Assembly: GCF_014649115.1 (NCBI RefSeq)
Contig: NZ_BMSK01000001.1
Location: 533,416-597,415, forward strand
Origin: Streptomyces eurythermus
GTDB lineage: Bacteria; Actinomycetota; Actinomycetes; Streptomycetales; Streptomycetaceae
DNA: 64,000 bases
Direction of reading: 5' to 3'
Position 1 is the stretch's first letter; each line of letters starts with the position of its first letter. Shown in pieces: positions 39,969 to 50,300 of the stretch. Made by a program: the position numbers and the translations under genes. The notes beneath the pieces are model-generated. The model worked only from the letters and a program-made list of their open reading frames with translations, made no database searches and had not been told where the DNA came from.

Positions 39969-42869
39969 TCAGAGCGCTCCCTTGCGGGTGAGATGGTTGA
40001 AGGCCAGCCAGCCCGGCAGCACCGGCAGCCACAGGGTCAGCAGCCGGAACAGCAGGACGGCCGGGGCGGCGACCTCCTTGGGCAGGCCCACGGCGATCAG
40101 ACCGACCGTCAGGGTCGCCTCGACCGCGCCGACGCCACCGGGGGTGGGCGCCGCGGAACCGAGCGCGTTGCCGGCGAGGAAGACCACGGCGACGCTGGCG
40201 ATGCTCAGCGACACCGAGCCGTCGCCGAAGGCCCGGATGGAGGCGTCCAGGCACATCACGAAGCAGGCGGTCAGCAGCAGCATGCCGCCGATGCCGGTGA
40301 TGAGCTTCTGGGGCCGCTGGAGCACGTCGAGCATGCGCGGGACGACACCGGCGAACAGCGACCTCACGCGCGTGACGACGAATTTCCGCAGGAACGGCAC
40401 CGACGTGACCACGAGGACCAGCACGGCCACGGTCAGCAGACCCGCGATGACCGTACGGGACGGCGACAGCGACGGCGTCTTCTCGGTACCGGTCAGATAG
40501 CCGAAGGACAGCAGCATCAGGATGTGGCAGCCGAGCCCGAACAGCTGCGAGGCACCGACACTCGCCACCGCGAGCCCAGGGCGCACGCCCGCGCGCTGGA
40601 GGAACCGCGTGTTGAGGGCCACCCCGCCGACCGCGGCCGGTGCCACGATCTTCACGAACGATCCGGCGACCTGCGCCGCCACGGTCCGCGGGAACGGCAC
40701 CCGCTCCGGTACGAACCCCAGCAGCGCCATCGCCGCGGCGACGTAACTGAGCGCGGAGAACAGCACCGCGGCGGCCACCCAGCCCCACTGGGCCTGGGCG
40801 AACAGCGTGCCGAACTCGATGTGGGTCAGCTGCGTCAGCAGGTAGTACGCGCCGATCGCGCCGGCGATGAAGCTGATCAGCGTGCGCGGCCGGATCCGCT
40901 CCAGGCGGGCCGGTTCCACCGGTGCCTGCGGTCTGATCCGCAGCACCTGGTGCCGGATCTGGGTGAGCAGGTCCTCCTCGCGGGCTTCCTCCAGGGCCTC
41001 GTCGATGGCGCGCTTCTCCGCGCGCTGCTCGGCGCGTACGGCTTTCTTGTCGGGCTTTCCGGCGGCTGCCCCGGCGGTCCCGGGCGCCTCTTCCGGACGG
41101 GCCAGCTTGGCCTGGCGGGAGGCTTCGAGCACCGCCTCGCGCTCGCGCTGGGCCCGTTCCCGGGCCAGCCGGCGCAGCGTCGCGCGCGTGGAGCGCGTCA
41201 GCGCGATCGGCTGGAGCATCGGCAGGCAGTCGGCGACCGCGTCCGGCCCGAGCACGCCGACCGCCGAGGCCACGGCGCGCTCGGCGCCGACCCGCAGGCC
41301 GAGCGTGGTGACCAGCTGGGCGACGTCCATGCGGAGCAGCAGTTCCCCGGCCGCGATCTCGCCGCCGCGCAGATCGGTGAGGATCACCCTGCCGGAACGA
41401 TCCACCAGAATCGCGTCACCGGCCAGCCTGCGGTGCGCGATGCGCCGGGACTGCAGCGCCCGCACCTGGTGCCAGGTGTTGCGCAGCAGCTCGTCGGTGA
41501 TCTCGTCGTCGGCCAGCGTGTCCAGGGTGCGGCCCCCGGTGTGCTCGTAGACGAGCATCACCGCGTCGGGGCCGAGTTCGGAGGTGGCGATCAGCTTCGG
41601 CGCGTTGGCGCCGGCCGCGATCGCGGCGTACGCCAGCAGCGCCTCCTGCTCCAGCGCCTGGCGCAGCGACTGGAGGCTGGAGCGGGTCGCGAAGCCGCGC
41701 AGGGTCAGGTTGCGCCAGGCGCGGTAGAAGAATCCCTGTGCCTGCTGTTCCCGGTCGACGACCGTGACGTCCAGCGGCGGGCCGTCCTCCAGGGTGACGA
41801 AATAGCGCCGGCCCCGGTCGCCGCTCTCGGACTCCGAGGTGTCCTCCCGGGAGGCGCTGACGGGGTGGAAGCCGACGTGCCTGAGGCCCGCCATCAGGGT
41901 CTGGCCGGTGGGGCGGACGTTGGGGGAGCCGACCGCGTAGAGCGTGCCGTAGGCGACGGACCAGCCGATCAGCACGGTGAGGATGATCGAGAAGGGGGTC
42001 GTGTAGCCCGTGACCAGCATCGAGAACGCGTCGAGCAGCAGCACGATCCACAGCACCGCGCGCCATCTGGGCCTGCGGGACATGCCGACGGCCGACATAT
42101 AGGCGATCACGGGCGCCAGATAGCCGTGCACCGGGTCGGTCAGGGCGTGGATGTCGCCCGGCGAGGGCTGGGTGAGCGCCTCCTGGATCGAGTCCGGGGC
42201 GGCCCGGGCGACCCACAGATCGGTGGCGAGTGTCACTCCGTGGGCCAGGACGGCGGCCAGGACGCCGTCGGCGATGCGCAGCCCGTCCCGTTTGATCAGC
42301 CGTTCGATGGCGAAGGCGACGGGTACCAGCAGGATCGCGATGCTGGACGCCAGCCCCGCGATCTTGATCAGCAGGTCCGGGGCCTGCCCGGTGCCCTTGT
42401 TGATGTCCTGTTCGAAGCCCGAGGTGGTGCCGTGCGCGAACGCGGCGATCGCGAGGAGCACCACGATGGCCAGGACGCCCACCAGGAGCCGCATGAGGTC
42501 GGAGGGGCGGTGCACGCGCGCGGGGAGCAGCGGTTCGTCGACCGCCACCCGCTCGGCGTGCGGGTCGTCGTCATCGCGGGTGCTGTCGTCATCGTCGGCC
42601 TGGGGCGGGCGCTCGTCCTCATGCCCGCCGTCGTTCTCGGGCGGAGGTGTGTCCTTGGCCGCGCTGTCGTCCTCACGCGCGCCGTCGTCCCCGGACGGAC
42701 CGGTGTTCTCGGCCGCGCTGTCGCCCTCACGTGCGGCGTCGTTCTCGGGCGGACCGGTGTCCTCGCGCCGCGCGCCGGCGCCGGTCTCGCCCGTGCGGGA
42801 GGCGTCCGGGTGCGCGGAGGCGTCAGGGGTCCCCGCCGCTCTGTCGGGGTGCGCGCCCTGCTCGTTCAT
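39969..42869 (-). CDS. Membrane protein fusing a pseudokinase-like domain and an LPG-synthase-type flippase domain
   Basis: This 966-aa protein begins with an acidic disordered region (1-115). A membrane block of about six helices (120-340) and a soluble kinase-like domain follow (345-600; VMLVYEHTGGRTLDTL hinge, HRRLAGDAILVDRSGRVILTDL where a catalytic loop would be). After a charged linker comes the lysylphosphatidylglycerol synthase-type transmembrane domain (about 655-966; TPGGVGAVEATLTVG near the end). The HxD aspartate is replaced, so the kinase part is probably inactive. ATG 42869 has AAGAAGAG upstream. A lipid-linked transport or signalling role is inferred. Confidence 0.85.
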   Translation of the reverse strand: MNEQGAHPDRAAGTPDASAHPDASRTGETGAGARREDTGPPENDAAREGDSAAENTGPSGDDGAREDDSAAKDTPPPENDGGHEDERPPQADDDDSTRDDDDPHAERVAVDEPLLPARVHRPSDLMRLLVGVLAIVVLLAIAAFAHGTTSGFEQDINKGTGQAPDLLIKIAGLASSIAILLVPVAFAIERLIKRDGLRIADGVLAAVLAHGVTLATDLWVARAAPDSIQEALTQPSPGDIHALTDPVHGYLAPVIAYMSAVGMSRRPRWRAVLWIVLLLDAFSMLVTGYTTPFSIILTVLIGWSVAYGTLYAVGSPNVRPTGQTLMAGLRHVGFHPVSASREDTSESESGDRGRRYFVTLEDGPPLDVTVVDREQQAQGFFYRAWRNLTLRGFATRSSLQSLRQALEQEALLAYAAIAAGANAPKLIATSELGPDAVMLVYEHTGGRTLDTLADDEITDELLRNTWHQVRALQSRRIAHRRLAGDAILVDRSGRVILTDLRGGEIAAGELLLRMDVAQLVTTLGLRVGAERAVASAVGVLGPDAVADCLPMLQPIALTRSTRATLRRLARERAQREREAVLEASRQAKLARPEEAPGTAGAAAGKPDKKAVRAEQRAEKRAIDEALEEAREEDLLTQIRHQVLRIRPQAPVEPARLERIRPRTLISFIAGAIGAYYLLTQLTHIEFGTLFAQAQWGWVAAAVLFSALSYVAAAMALLGFVPERVPFPRTVAAQVAGSFVKIVAPAAVGGVALNTRFLQRAGVRPGLAVASVGASQLFGLGCHILMLLSFGYLTGTEKTPSLSPSRTVIAGLLTVAVLVLVVTSVPFLRKFVVTRVRSLFAGVVPRMLDVLQRPQKLITGIGGMLLLTACFVMCLDASIRAFGDGSVSLSIASVAVVFLAGNALGSAAPTPGGVGAVEATLTVGLIAVGLPKEVAAPAVLLFRLLTLWLPVLPGWLAFNHLTRKGAL

Positions 42870-43055
42870 GGTCTCTTCTTGGTCTCGTATCACCAGTCAC
42901 CGCCCGCACGATGGTGGCATGCCCCACCGACACACCGGGGCATCAGGGTGCGGATGCGCGGGCGCACAGTCTGCCCGAAGCGCCGCCCCGGGGCGAGGGC
43001 GCCGTTCGCTCCGCACCCCGCCGGGACGCCGGAGCGGTGCGGCAGGATGGGGTGG

Positions 43056-43442
43056 ATGAGCGAGCAGAGCCCTCCCGAAGAGGCCCGCGCCGGGCACCCG
43101 GACGCGCTGCCGGAGTACGCCGAGCGGGTCCTGGAGGTCGCCGAGCGGATCCCGCCGGGCCGCGTCATGACCTACGGCGACGTCGCCGAGTGGCTGGAGG
43201 AGGGCGGCCCACGCCAGGTCGGCCGGGTGATGGCCCTCTACGGGGGCGCCGTTCCGTGGTGGCGGGTCGTACGCGCCGACGGCGTGCTGCTGCCCGGACA
43301 CGAGCTGCGCGCGCTGGCGCACTACCGCGCGGAAGGCACCCCGCTGAAGCAGGCGGGCAGGACCACACAGGGTCATCTGCCGCGGCTCGACATGCGACGG
43401 GCCCGCTGGGACGGCGGTGCGGACGCGGAGGGTCACACCTGA
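43056..43442 (+). CDS. Alkyltransferase-like (MGMT-fold) DNA-binding protein
   Basis: This 128-aa protein has the C-terminal DNA-binding fold of O6-alkylguanine-DNA alkyltransferases: RVLEVAERIPPGRVMTYGDVAEWL and RQVGRVMALYGGAVPWWRVVRADG. The reactive Cys of PCHRV is replaced by Trp (PWWRV), so it cannot transfer the alkyl group; such ATL proteins bind O6-alkyl lesions and hand them to nucleotide excision repair. ATG 43056 is given; ATG 43047 is in frame. M. tuberculosis Rv3204 occupies the same place in the island. Confidence 0.88.
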   Translation: MSEQSPPEEARAGHPDALPEYAERVLEVAERIPPGRVMTYGDVAEWLEEGGPRQVGRVMALYGGAVPWWRVVRADGVLLPGHELRALAHYRAEGTPLKQAGRTTQGHLPRLDMRRARWDGGADAEGHT

Positions 43443-43551
43443 CAGCTTCCGCCATCGGATGCCGCCAGGGCAGACCCGTGGCCCGTTCGGGTGACATCGG
43501 GGACGTCCGTGGCATGCCGTACGTTCGTGAGGGGTGGGATACGCGTGGCCC

Positions 43552-43632
43552 GAGCCTCCTGCGGGACGACCCGAGCGTCCGGCGGGACGACTCGAGCACC
43601 CGGCCGGATGCCCCGAGCGCCCTACGGGACGG
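43552..43632 (+). repeat. Degenerate 21-bp tandem repeats upstream of adnA
   Basis: About four units of 21 bp (GGGACGACCCGAGCGTCCGGC-like) run through the 320-nt gap before adnA. In one frame they read as heptads EPPAGRP, ERPAGRL, EHPAGCP, ERPTGRI, but no credible start or product is attached. Nothing else is seen in the gap. Confidence 0.55.
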
Positions 43633-43762
43633 ATCGGAAGCTCTGCTTCCGCCCGGAGCGGCGGCGTAGCGTCGGCGGCACGTGTCCCCCTCACCCCGCG
43701 GTCACCGCCTCGCGCGCGTGACCGCCCGCCCGCCAGCACAACCACCAGGACCGGCCGATCAC

Positions 43763-46700
43763 GTGAGCTCCTCTTCGTCCACCAGGCGCCTGTCGCACCC
43801 CTCGGCGCGACAGGGGAGGCGTGGCGCCTACCGACTGGTCCGTACCCCGCCGCCCGTCGCGGATCCCCCTCGTCTGGACGCGGCGCAGCGCGCCGTGGTT
43901 GACCACCGCGGCGGCCCGCTGCTCGTCCTGGCCGGCCCCGGCACCGGCAAGACCACCACCCTCGTGGAGTCCGTGGCCGCCCGGATCGCCCGGGGCGGCG
44001 ACCCCGCGCGGATCCTGGTGCTCACGTTCAGCCGCAAGGCGGCCGTCGACCTGCGCGACCGCATGGCCCTGCGCATGGGCGCCGCCCGCGCGCCCAGGGC
44101 GACCACGTTCCACTCCTACTGCTACGCCCTGGTCCGCGCCCACCAGGACAGCGACCGGTTCACCACGCCGCTGCGGCTGCTGTCCGGCCCCGAGCAGGAC
44201 GTCACCGTCCGCGAGCTGCTCGCCGGCCAGCCGGAGCTGGAACGGCTCGGCCTGACCCATGTGCGCTGGCCGGACGAACTGCGCGCCTGCCTGACCACCC
44301 GGGGCTTCGCCGACGAGGTCCGCGCCGTCCTCGCCCGCACCCGCGAGCTGGGTCTCGGCCCGCAGGCCCTGGACGCCTTCGCGGGCCGCATCGGCCGCCC
44401 CGACTGGCGGGCCGCCGCCGCGTTCCTCGCCGAGTACCTCGACACCCTCGACCTCCAGGGCGTGATCGACTACGCGGAACTGGTCCACCGCGCGGTCCTG
44501 CTCGCCCGGCACCCGGAGACCGCCGCCCGGCTCGCGGCCCAGTACGACGCCGTGTACGTCGACGAGTACCAGGACACCGACCCCGCCCAGGTCCGGCTCC
44601 TGCACGCCCTGGCCGGCCAGGGGCGCACCCTGGTCGCGTTCGGCGACCCCGACCAGTCGATCTACGCCTTCCGGGGCGCCGACGTGAACGGCATCCTCGA
44701 TTTCCCGGCCGCCTTCCCGCGCGCGGACGGCCGTCCCGCCTCCGTCGAGGTACTGCGCACCGCCCGCCGCTCCGGTGCCGCCCTGCTGGCCGCGACCCGC
44801 CTGATCACCCGGCGCATGCCGCTGACCCGGCTGCCCGCGGACAAGGTCCGCGCCCACCGTGACCCGGCCCCCGTACGGGAGGGTGGCCGGGTCGAGGTCC
44901 ACACGTACCCGACGGCCGGCGCCGAACTGGACAACATCGCCGACATCCTGCGCCGCGCGCATCTGGAGGACGGCGTCCCCTGGAGCGACATGGCCGTCCT
45001 GGTGCGTGCCGGTTCCCGCACCCTGCCGAGCCTCCGCCGCGCCCTCACCGCGGCCGGTGTCCCCGTGGACATCGACGGTGACGATCTGCCGCTGCGGCAC
45101 GAGCCGGCGGTGGCACCGCTGCTCGCGGCCCTGCGCGCGGTCGCCACGGCGGAGGCGCGGCAGCGGACGGAGCGGCCGGCCGGTGGCTCGGAGACGGGCG
45201 GGCGCACCGGGGCGGACGAGGGTACGGACGAGAGCGCGTCATCCGGCCAGGGAACCGCGCGTACGGACGAGAGCGCGTCATCCGCCCGGCAAACCACGCG
45301 TACGGCGGAGAGCGCGTCGTCCACCGAGGAGGCCGGACGCACCGGCGAGCAGAGCACCGACGCCGCCGTACCGGCCCCGGACACCCCCTGGCTCGACACC
45401 GAGACCGCCCTCACCCTGCTCACCTCCCCGCTCGGCGGCATGGACGCGGCCGATCTGCGCCGCCTCGGCCGGGCCCTGCGCGAGGAGGAGCGCGCCGCCG
45501 GGAACCCGCTGCCGCCGCCCTCCGACGAGCTGCTCACGCGGGCGCTCGCCGAGCCAGAGCGCCTGACCGTGCACGACCCGGCGTACGCGCGCGGGGCGCA
45601 GCGCCTCGGCGCGCTGCTGCGCAAGGCCCGGGAGCGCCTCGCGGGCGGCGGCACCGCCGAGGAGGCGCTGTGGGACCTGTGGGAGGGCACACCGTGGCCC
45701 GGGCGCCTGGAACGGGCCGCCCGGCGTGGCGGCGCGGCCGGCCGGAACGCCGACCGGGACCTGGACGCCGTGTGCGCGCTGTTCGCCACCGCCGCGCGCG
45801 CGGAGGAGCGCACCGGCGGCCGGGGCGCCCTGAACTTCCTGGCGGAGATCGAGGCCGAGGACATCGCCGCCGACACGCTCACGCGCCGCGCGCTACGCCC
45901 CGACGCGGTCCGTGTGATGACCGCGCACCGCTCCAAGGGCCTGGAGTGGCGGCTGGTCGTCGTCGCCGGCGTCCAGGAGGGCCTGTGGCCCGACCTGCGG
46001 CGTCGCGGCTCGCTGCTGGAAGCCGACCGCATCGGCCGCGACGGCCTCGCCGAGCCGCTGCCCCCGGGCGCGCTGCTCGCCGAGGAACGCCGGTTGTTCT
46101 ACGTCGCCGCCACGCGCGCGCGTGACCGACTCGTCGTCACCGCCGTGAAGGCCCCGGCCGACGACGGCGACCAGCCGTCCCGGTTCCTGACCGAGCTGGG
46201 CGTCGAGCCCAAGGACGTCACCGCGCGCCCCCGCCGCCCGCTGTCCGTCGCAGCGCTCGTCGCCGAGCTGCGCGCCACCACGGTCGACCCGCGCGTGTCC
46301 GCCGCGCTGCGCGAGGCCGCCGCCCGCCGCCTGGCCCGGCTCGCCGCGCTCGCCGACGAGGACGGCCGCCCGCTGGTGCCGTCCGCGCACCCCTACCGCT
46401 GGTGGGGCATGTACGAGCCGACCGAGAGCAAGGTGCCGCTGCGCCACCGGGACCAGCCCGTGGTGCTCTCCGGCAGCGCCCTCGACCAGCTCGCCAACAC
46501 CTGCGCGCTCCAGTGGTTCCTGGGCCGCGAGGTGAAGGCCGACGCGCCCGCCACCACCGCGCAGGGCTTCGGCAACGTCATGCACGTCCTCGCCGACGAG
46601 GTCGCCTCCGGCCGTACCCCCGCCGACCTCGACGTCCTCATGGAGCGCCTGGACTCGGTGTGGAACGCGCTCGCCTTCGACGCGCCCTGGAAATCGCGGC

Positions 46701-47260
46701 AGGAGAAGGAGAACGCGCGCGTGGCGCTCGAACGCTTCCTGAACTGGCATGTGCTGGACCGGGCCGGCCGTACCCCGGTGGCCAGCGAGCAGGACTTCGA
46801 CGTCACCCTCGAAGCGGGCGACTACCAGGTCCGCATCCGCGGCCAGATGGACCGCGTGGAGAAGGACGCCGCGGGCCGGGCCTACGTCGTCGACTTCAAG
46901 ACCGGCAAGCAGGCGCCCACCGCGCGTGAGGTGGAGCGCCACCCCCAGCTCGCCGTCTACCAGCTCGCCATCCGGGAAGGCGCCGTCGACACCGCCTTCG
47001 ACGGCGCCCGCCCCGAACCGGGCGGTGCCGAACTGGTCCACCTCCGCCAGGGCGCCGCCAAGCGCGACGGGGGCGACAGCCTGCCCAAGGTCCAGACGCA
47101 GGAGCCGACGGCGCAGGAGTGGGTCGGCGAGCTGCTGGCCACGGCCGCCGGCAAGGTCCTCGACGAGCGGTTCACACCCAGCGCCGGCCAGCACTGCGCA
47201 CACTGCGCCTTCCGCGCCTCGTGCAGCGCGCGTCCGGAGGGCCGGCACGTCGTGGAGTGA
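43763..47260 (+). CDS. adnA: AdnA-type helicase-nuclease subunit
   Basis: This 1165-aa UvrD-family protein pairs with AdnB to unwind and resect double-strand breaks. Walker A AGPGTGKT is at 57-64, with LTFSRKAA, VDEYQDTDP (Walker B), GDPDQSIYAFRGAD, and MTAHRSKGLEW farther on. A variable Glu/Ser/Thr-rich insert lies at about 470-550. The C-terminal RecB-like nuclease has VDFKTGK, and Cys in NTCALQWFL plus CAHCAFRASC resemble an Fe-S staple. Start GTG 43763 precedes the SSSSSTRRLSHP segment; GTG 43682 is possible. adnB follows after 112 nt. Confidence 0.9.
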   Translation: MSSSSSTRRLSHPSARQGRRGAYRLVRTPPPVADPPRLDAAQRAVVDHRGGPLLVLAGPGTGKTTTLVESVAARIARGGDPARILVLTFSRKAAVDLRDRMALRMGAARAPRATTFHSYCYALVRAHQDSDRFTTPLRLLSGPEQDVTVRELLAGQPELERLGLTHVRWPDELRACLTTRGFADEVRAVLARTRELGLGPQALDAFAGRIGRPDWRAAAAFLAEYLDTLDLQGVIDYAELVHRAVLLARHPETAARLAAQYDAVYVDEYQDTDPAQVRLLHALAGQGRTLVAFGDPDQSIYAFRGADVNGILDFPAAFPRADGRPASVEVLRTARRSGAALLAATRLITRRMPLTRLPADKVRAHRDPAPVREGGRVEVHTYPTAGAELDNIADILRRAHLEDGVPWSDMAVLVRAGSRTLPSLRRALTAAGVPVDIDGDDLPLRHEPAVAPLLAALRAVATAEARQRTERPAGGSETGGRTGADEGTDESASSGQGTARTDESASSARQTTRTAESASSTEEAGRTGEQSTDAAVPAPDTPWLDTETALTLLTSPLGGMDAADLRRLGRALREEERAAGNPLPPPSDELLTRALAEPERLTVHDPAYARGAQRLGALLRKARERLAGGGTAEEALWDLWEGTPWPGRLERAARRGGAAGRNADRDLDAVCALFATAARAEERTGGRGALNFLAEIEAEDIAADTLTRRALRPDAVRVMTAHRSKGLEWRLVVVAGVQEGLWPDLRRRGSLLEADRIGRDGLAEPLPPGALLAEERRLFYVAATRARDRLVVTAVKAPADDGDQPSRFLTELGVEPKDVTARPRRPLSVAALVAELRATTVDPRVSAALREAAARRLARLAALADEDGRPLVPSAHPYRWWGMYEPTESKVPLRHRDQPVVLSGSALDQLANTCALQWFLGREVKADAPATTAQGFGNVMHVLADEVASGRTPADLDVLMERLDSVWNALAFDAPWKSRQEKENARVALERFLNWHVLDRAGRTPVASEQDFDVTLEAGDYQVRIRGQMDRVEKDAAGRAYVVDFKTGKQAPTAREVERHPQLAVYQLAIREGAVDTAFDGARPEPGGAELVHLRQGAAKRDGGDSLPKVQTQEPTAQEWVGELLATAAGKVLDERFTPSAGQHCAHCAFRASCSARPEGRHVVE

Positions 47261-47372
47261 TCCCCCGCGGCAGGCGTGACGTACCCCACCACCCGCGCTG
47301 ACCTGCGTTTCTTCCATCCCGGGCGACCGATCCGTGCCCGATTGTCAGTCCCCGCCGCTAGCCTCTTTCGAC

Positions 47373-50300
47373 ATGTCCGCCCCTCTCACCGACCCCGAGC
47401 AGCTCAAGGAGCTCCTCGGCATCCCGTTCACCCCGGAGCAGACGGCCTGCATCACCGCGCCGCCCGCCCCGCAGGTGATCGTGGCCGGCGCCGGGTCGGG
47501 CAAGACCACCGTGATGGCGGCCCGCGTGGTCTGGCTGGTCGGCACCGGCCAGGTCGCCCCCGAGCAGGTCCTCGGCCTGACCTTCACCAACAAGGCCGCC
47601 GGCGAGCTGGCCGAGCGCGTCCGCAAGGCGCTGGTCAAGGCCGGGGTCACCGACGCCGACTCCGTCGACCCCGACAATCCGCCGGGCGAGCCGGTCATCT
47701 CGACGTACCACGCCTTCGCCGGCCGGCTGCTCACCGACCACGGCCTGCGCATCGGCCTGGAGCCCAGCTCCCGGCTGCTCGCCGACGCCACCCGCTACCA
47801 GCTCGCCGCGCGCGTCCTGCGCGAGGCCCCGGGACCCTACCCGGCGCTGACCCGCTCCTTCGCCGACCTGGTCAGCGACCTGCTCGCCCTCGACTCCGAA
47901 CTCGCCGAACACCTCGTCGACCCCGAGGAACTGCGCGCCTGGGACGCCGGTCTGCTGCGCACCCTGGAGGGGGCCAAGCTCACCAACGCCGACCTGCGCA
48001 AGGTCCCCGAGACGGCCGCCGCCCGCCGGGAACTCGCCGACCTCGTCCAGCGCTACCGAGCCGAGAAGCGACGGCGGGACCTGCTCGACTTCGGCGACCA
48101 GATCGCCCTGTCGGCCCGCCTCGCCGGCATCCCCGAGGTGGGCCGCCTGCTGCGCGAGGAGTTCCGCGTGGTCCTCCTGGACGAGTACCAGGACACCTCC
48201 GTCGCCCAGCGCGTCCTGCTGGCCGGCCTGTTCGGCGGCGGCACCGGCCACCCGGTGACCGCCGTCGGCGACCCCTGCCAGGCCATCTACGGCTGGCGCG
48301 GCGCCTCCGTCGCCAACCTGGACGACTTCCCCGACCACTTCCCGGGCGCCGACGGCCGCCCGGCCGCCCGGCAGGCACTCAGCGAGAACCGCCGCAGCGG
48401 CGGACGCCTGCTCGACCTCGCCAACGGCCTCGCCGCGCCCCTGCGCGCCATGCACGCGGGCGTGGAGGCCCTGCGCCCGGCGCCCGGCGCCGAGTACGAC
48501 GGCACGGTCCGCTGCGCCCTGCTGCCCACCCACGCCGAGGAGATCGACTGGATCGCTGACTCCCTCGCCCACCTGGTGCGCACCGGCACGCCACCCGGCG
48601 AGATCGCCGTCCTGTGCCGGACGGCGACCGACTTCGCCGAGATCCAGGGCGCCCTGGTCGCCCGGGACATCCCCGTCGAGGTGGTCGGCCTGTCCGGGCT
48701 GCTGCACCTGCCCGAGATCGCCGACCTCGTCGCCGTCTGCGAGGTCCTCCAGGACCCCGGTGCCAACGCCGCCCTGGTGCGCCTGCTGACCGGACCGCGC
48801 TGGCGCATCGGCCCCCGTGACCTCGCCCTGCTGGGCCGCCGGGCCCGCCTGCTGGTCGCCCACGCGCGCGTGGACGCCGCCGACGACCCCGACCGCCGGC
48901 TCGCGGCGGCCGTCGAGGGCGTCGACCCGGCCGAGGTGATATCGCTCGCCGACGCCCTGGACACCTTCCTGGAAACGCCGGCCGAGGGTTACGGGGACGA
49001 CGACGGGCTGCCGTTCTCGGCGGACGCGCGCGTGCGCTTCGCCCATCTCGCCGCCGAGCTGCGCGACCTGCGCCGCTCGCTGTCCGACCCGCTGATGGAC
49101 GTCCTGCACCGCGTCCTCGCCGTCACCGGCCTCGAAGTGGAGCTGTCGGCGTCACCGCACGCACTGGCCGCCCGGCGCCGCGAGACCCTGTCCAACTTCC
49201 TGGACATCGCCGCGTCCTTCGCCGCGAGCGACGGCGAGGCCACCTTGCTGGCCTTCCTCGGCTTCCTGCGCACCGCCGCCCAGTACGAGAAGGGACTCGA
49301 CAACGCGCTGCCCGGCGGCGAGAACACCGTCAAGGTACTCACCGCGCACAAGTCCAAGGGCCTGGAGTGGGACGTCGTGGCCGTCCCCGGGCTGGTCACC
49401 GGCACCTTCCCCAGCGCCCAGGGCCGCGAGAAGTGGACCGCCCAGGCCAAGGTGCTGCCGCACGCCCTGCGCGGCGACACCGACACCCTGCCCGACGTCG
49501 ACAGCTGGGACGCGCGCGGCATGAAGTCCTTCCACGAGGCCATGAAGGACCACCAGCACACCGAGGAACTGCGCCTCGGCTACGTCACCTTCACCCGCCC
49601 CCGCTCGCTGCTGCTCGGCTCCGGGCACTGGTGGGGGCCCAGCCAGAAGAAGAAGCGCGGCCCCTCCGACTTCCTGAAGGCCCTGTACGACCACTGCGCC
49701 GCCGGGTACGGCGAGATCGAGGCGTGGGCGGAGGAGCCCGCCGAGGACGCGGAGAACCCGGCCCTGCACACGGCCGGCGCCGACCAGGTGTGGCCGCTCC
49801 CGCTGGACGCCGGCGCGCTGGCCCGCCGCCGCGCCGCCGCCCGGACGGTCCTCGCCCATCTGGACGCCCTCGCCGCGAGCCCCGAGGGCCCCGGCCCGGC
49901 CCTGCACGACCCCGCCGGCGACGAACACCCGGACTGGCCCGCACCACCGGACGACGCCCCGGACGACGCCCCGGACGACGCCCCGTACGACGACCTGTAC
50001 GGCGAGGAGCCGTACGACGCCCCGTACGACGAAGAGCCGTACGAAGAGCCCTACGGCGACCCGTACGACGGCGACCCGTACGAGGACGCCCCCCACGAGG
50101 ACGGCCTGCCGCCCTACGGCCACGAGCCCGGCGGCGACGAGGAGCCCTACGGCCCGGAACCCGACGGCCGGACGCACGAGGCACTCCCGGCCGGCCCTAC
50201 CGGTCTGGTCCCGCACCAGGCGTCCGCCCCACCGGACGGCCCCCGGACCGCCGCGCCGCGGCCCGGCACCGGCCTCACCCCGGAGGAGGCCCGCACCATC

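Noticed and set aside
39993..43442. A 1149-codon plus-strand frame across the flippase fusion gene
   Set aside because: Only its last 128 codons (alkyltransferase-like protein) are real; the rest is opposite a well-supported membrane protein and is full of Arg/Gln/His.
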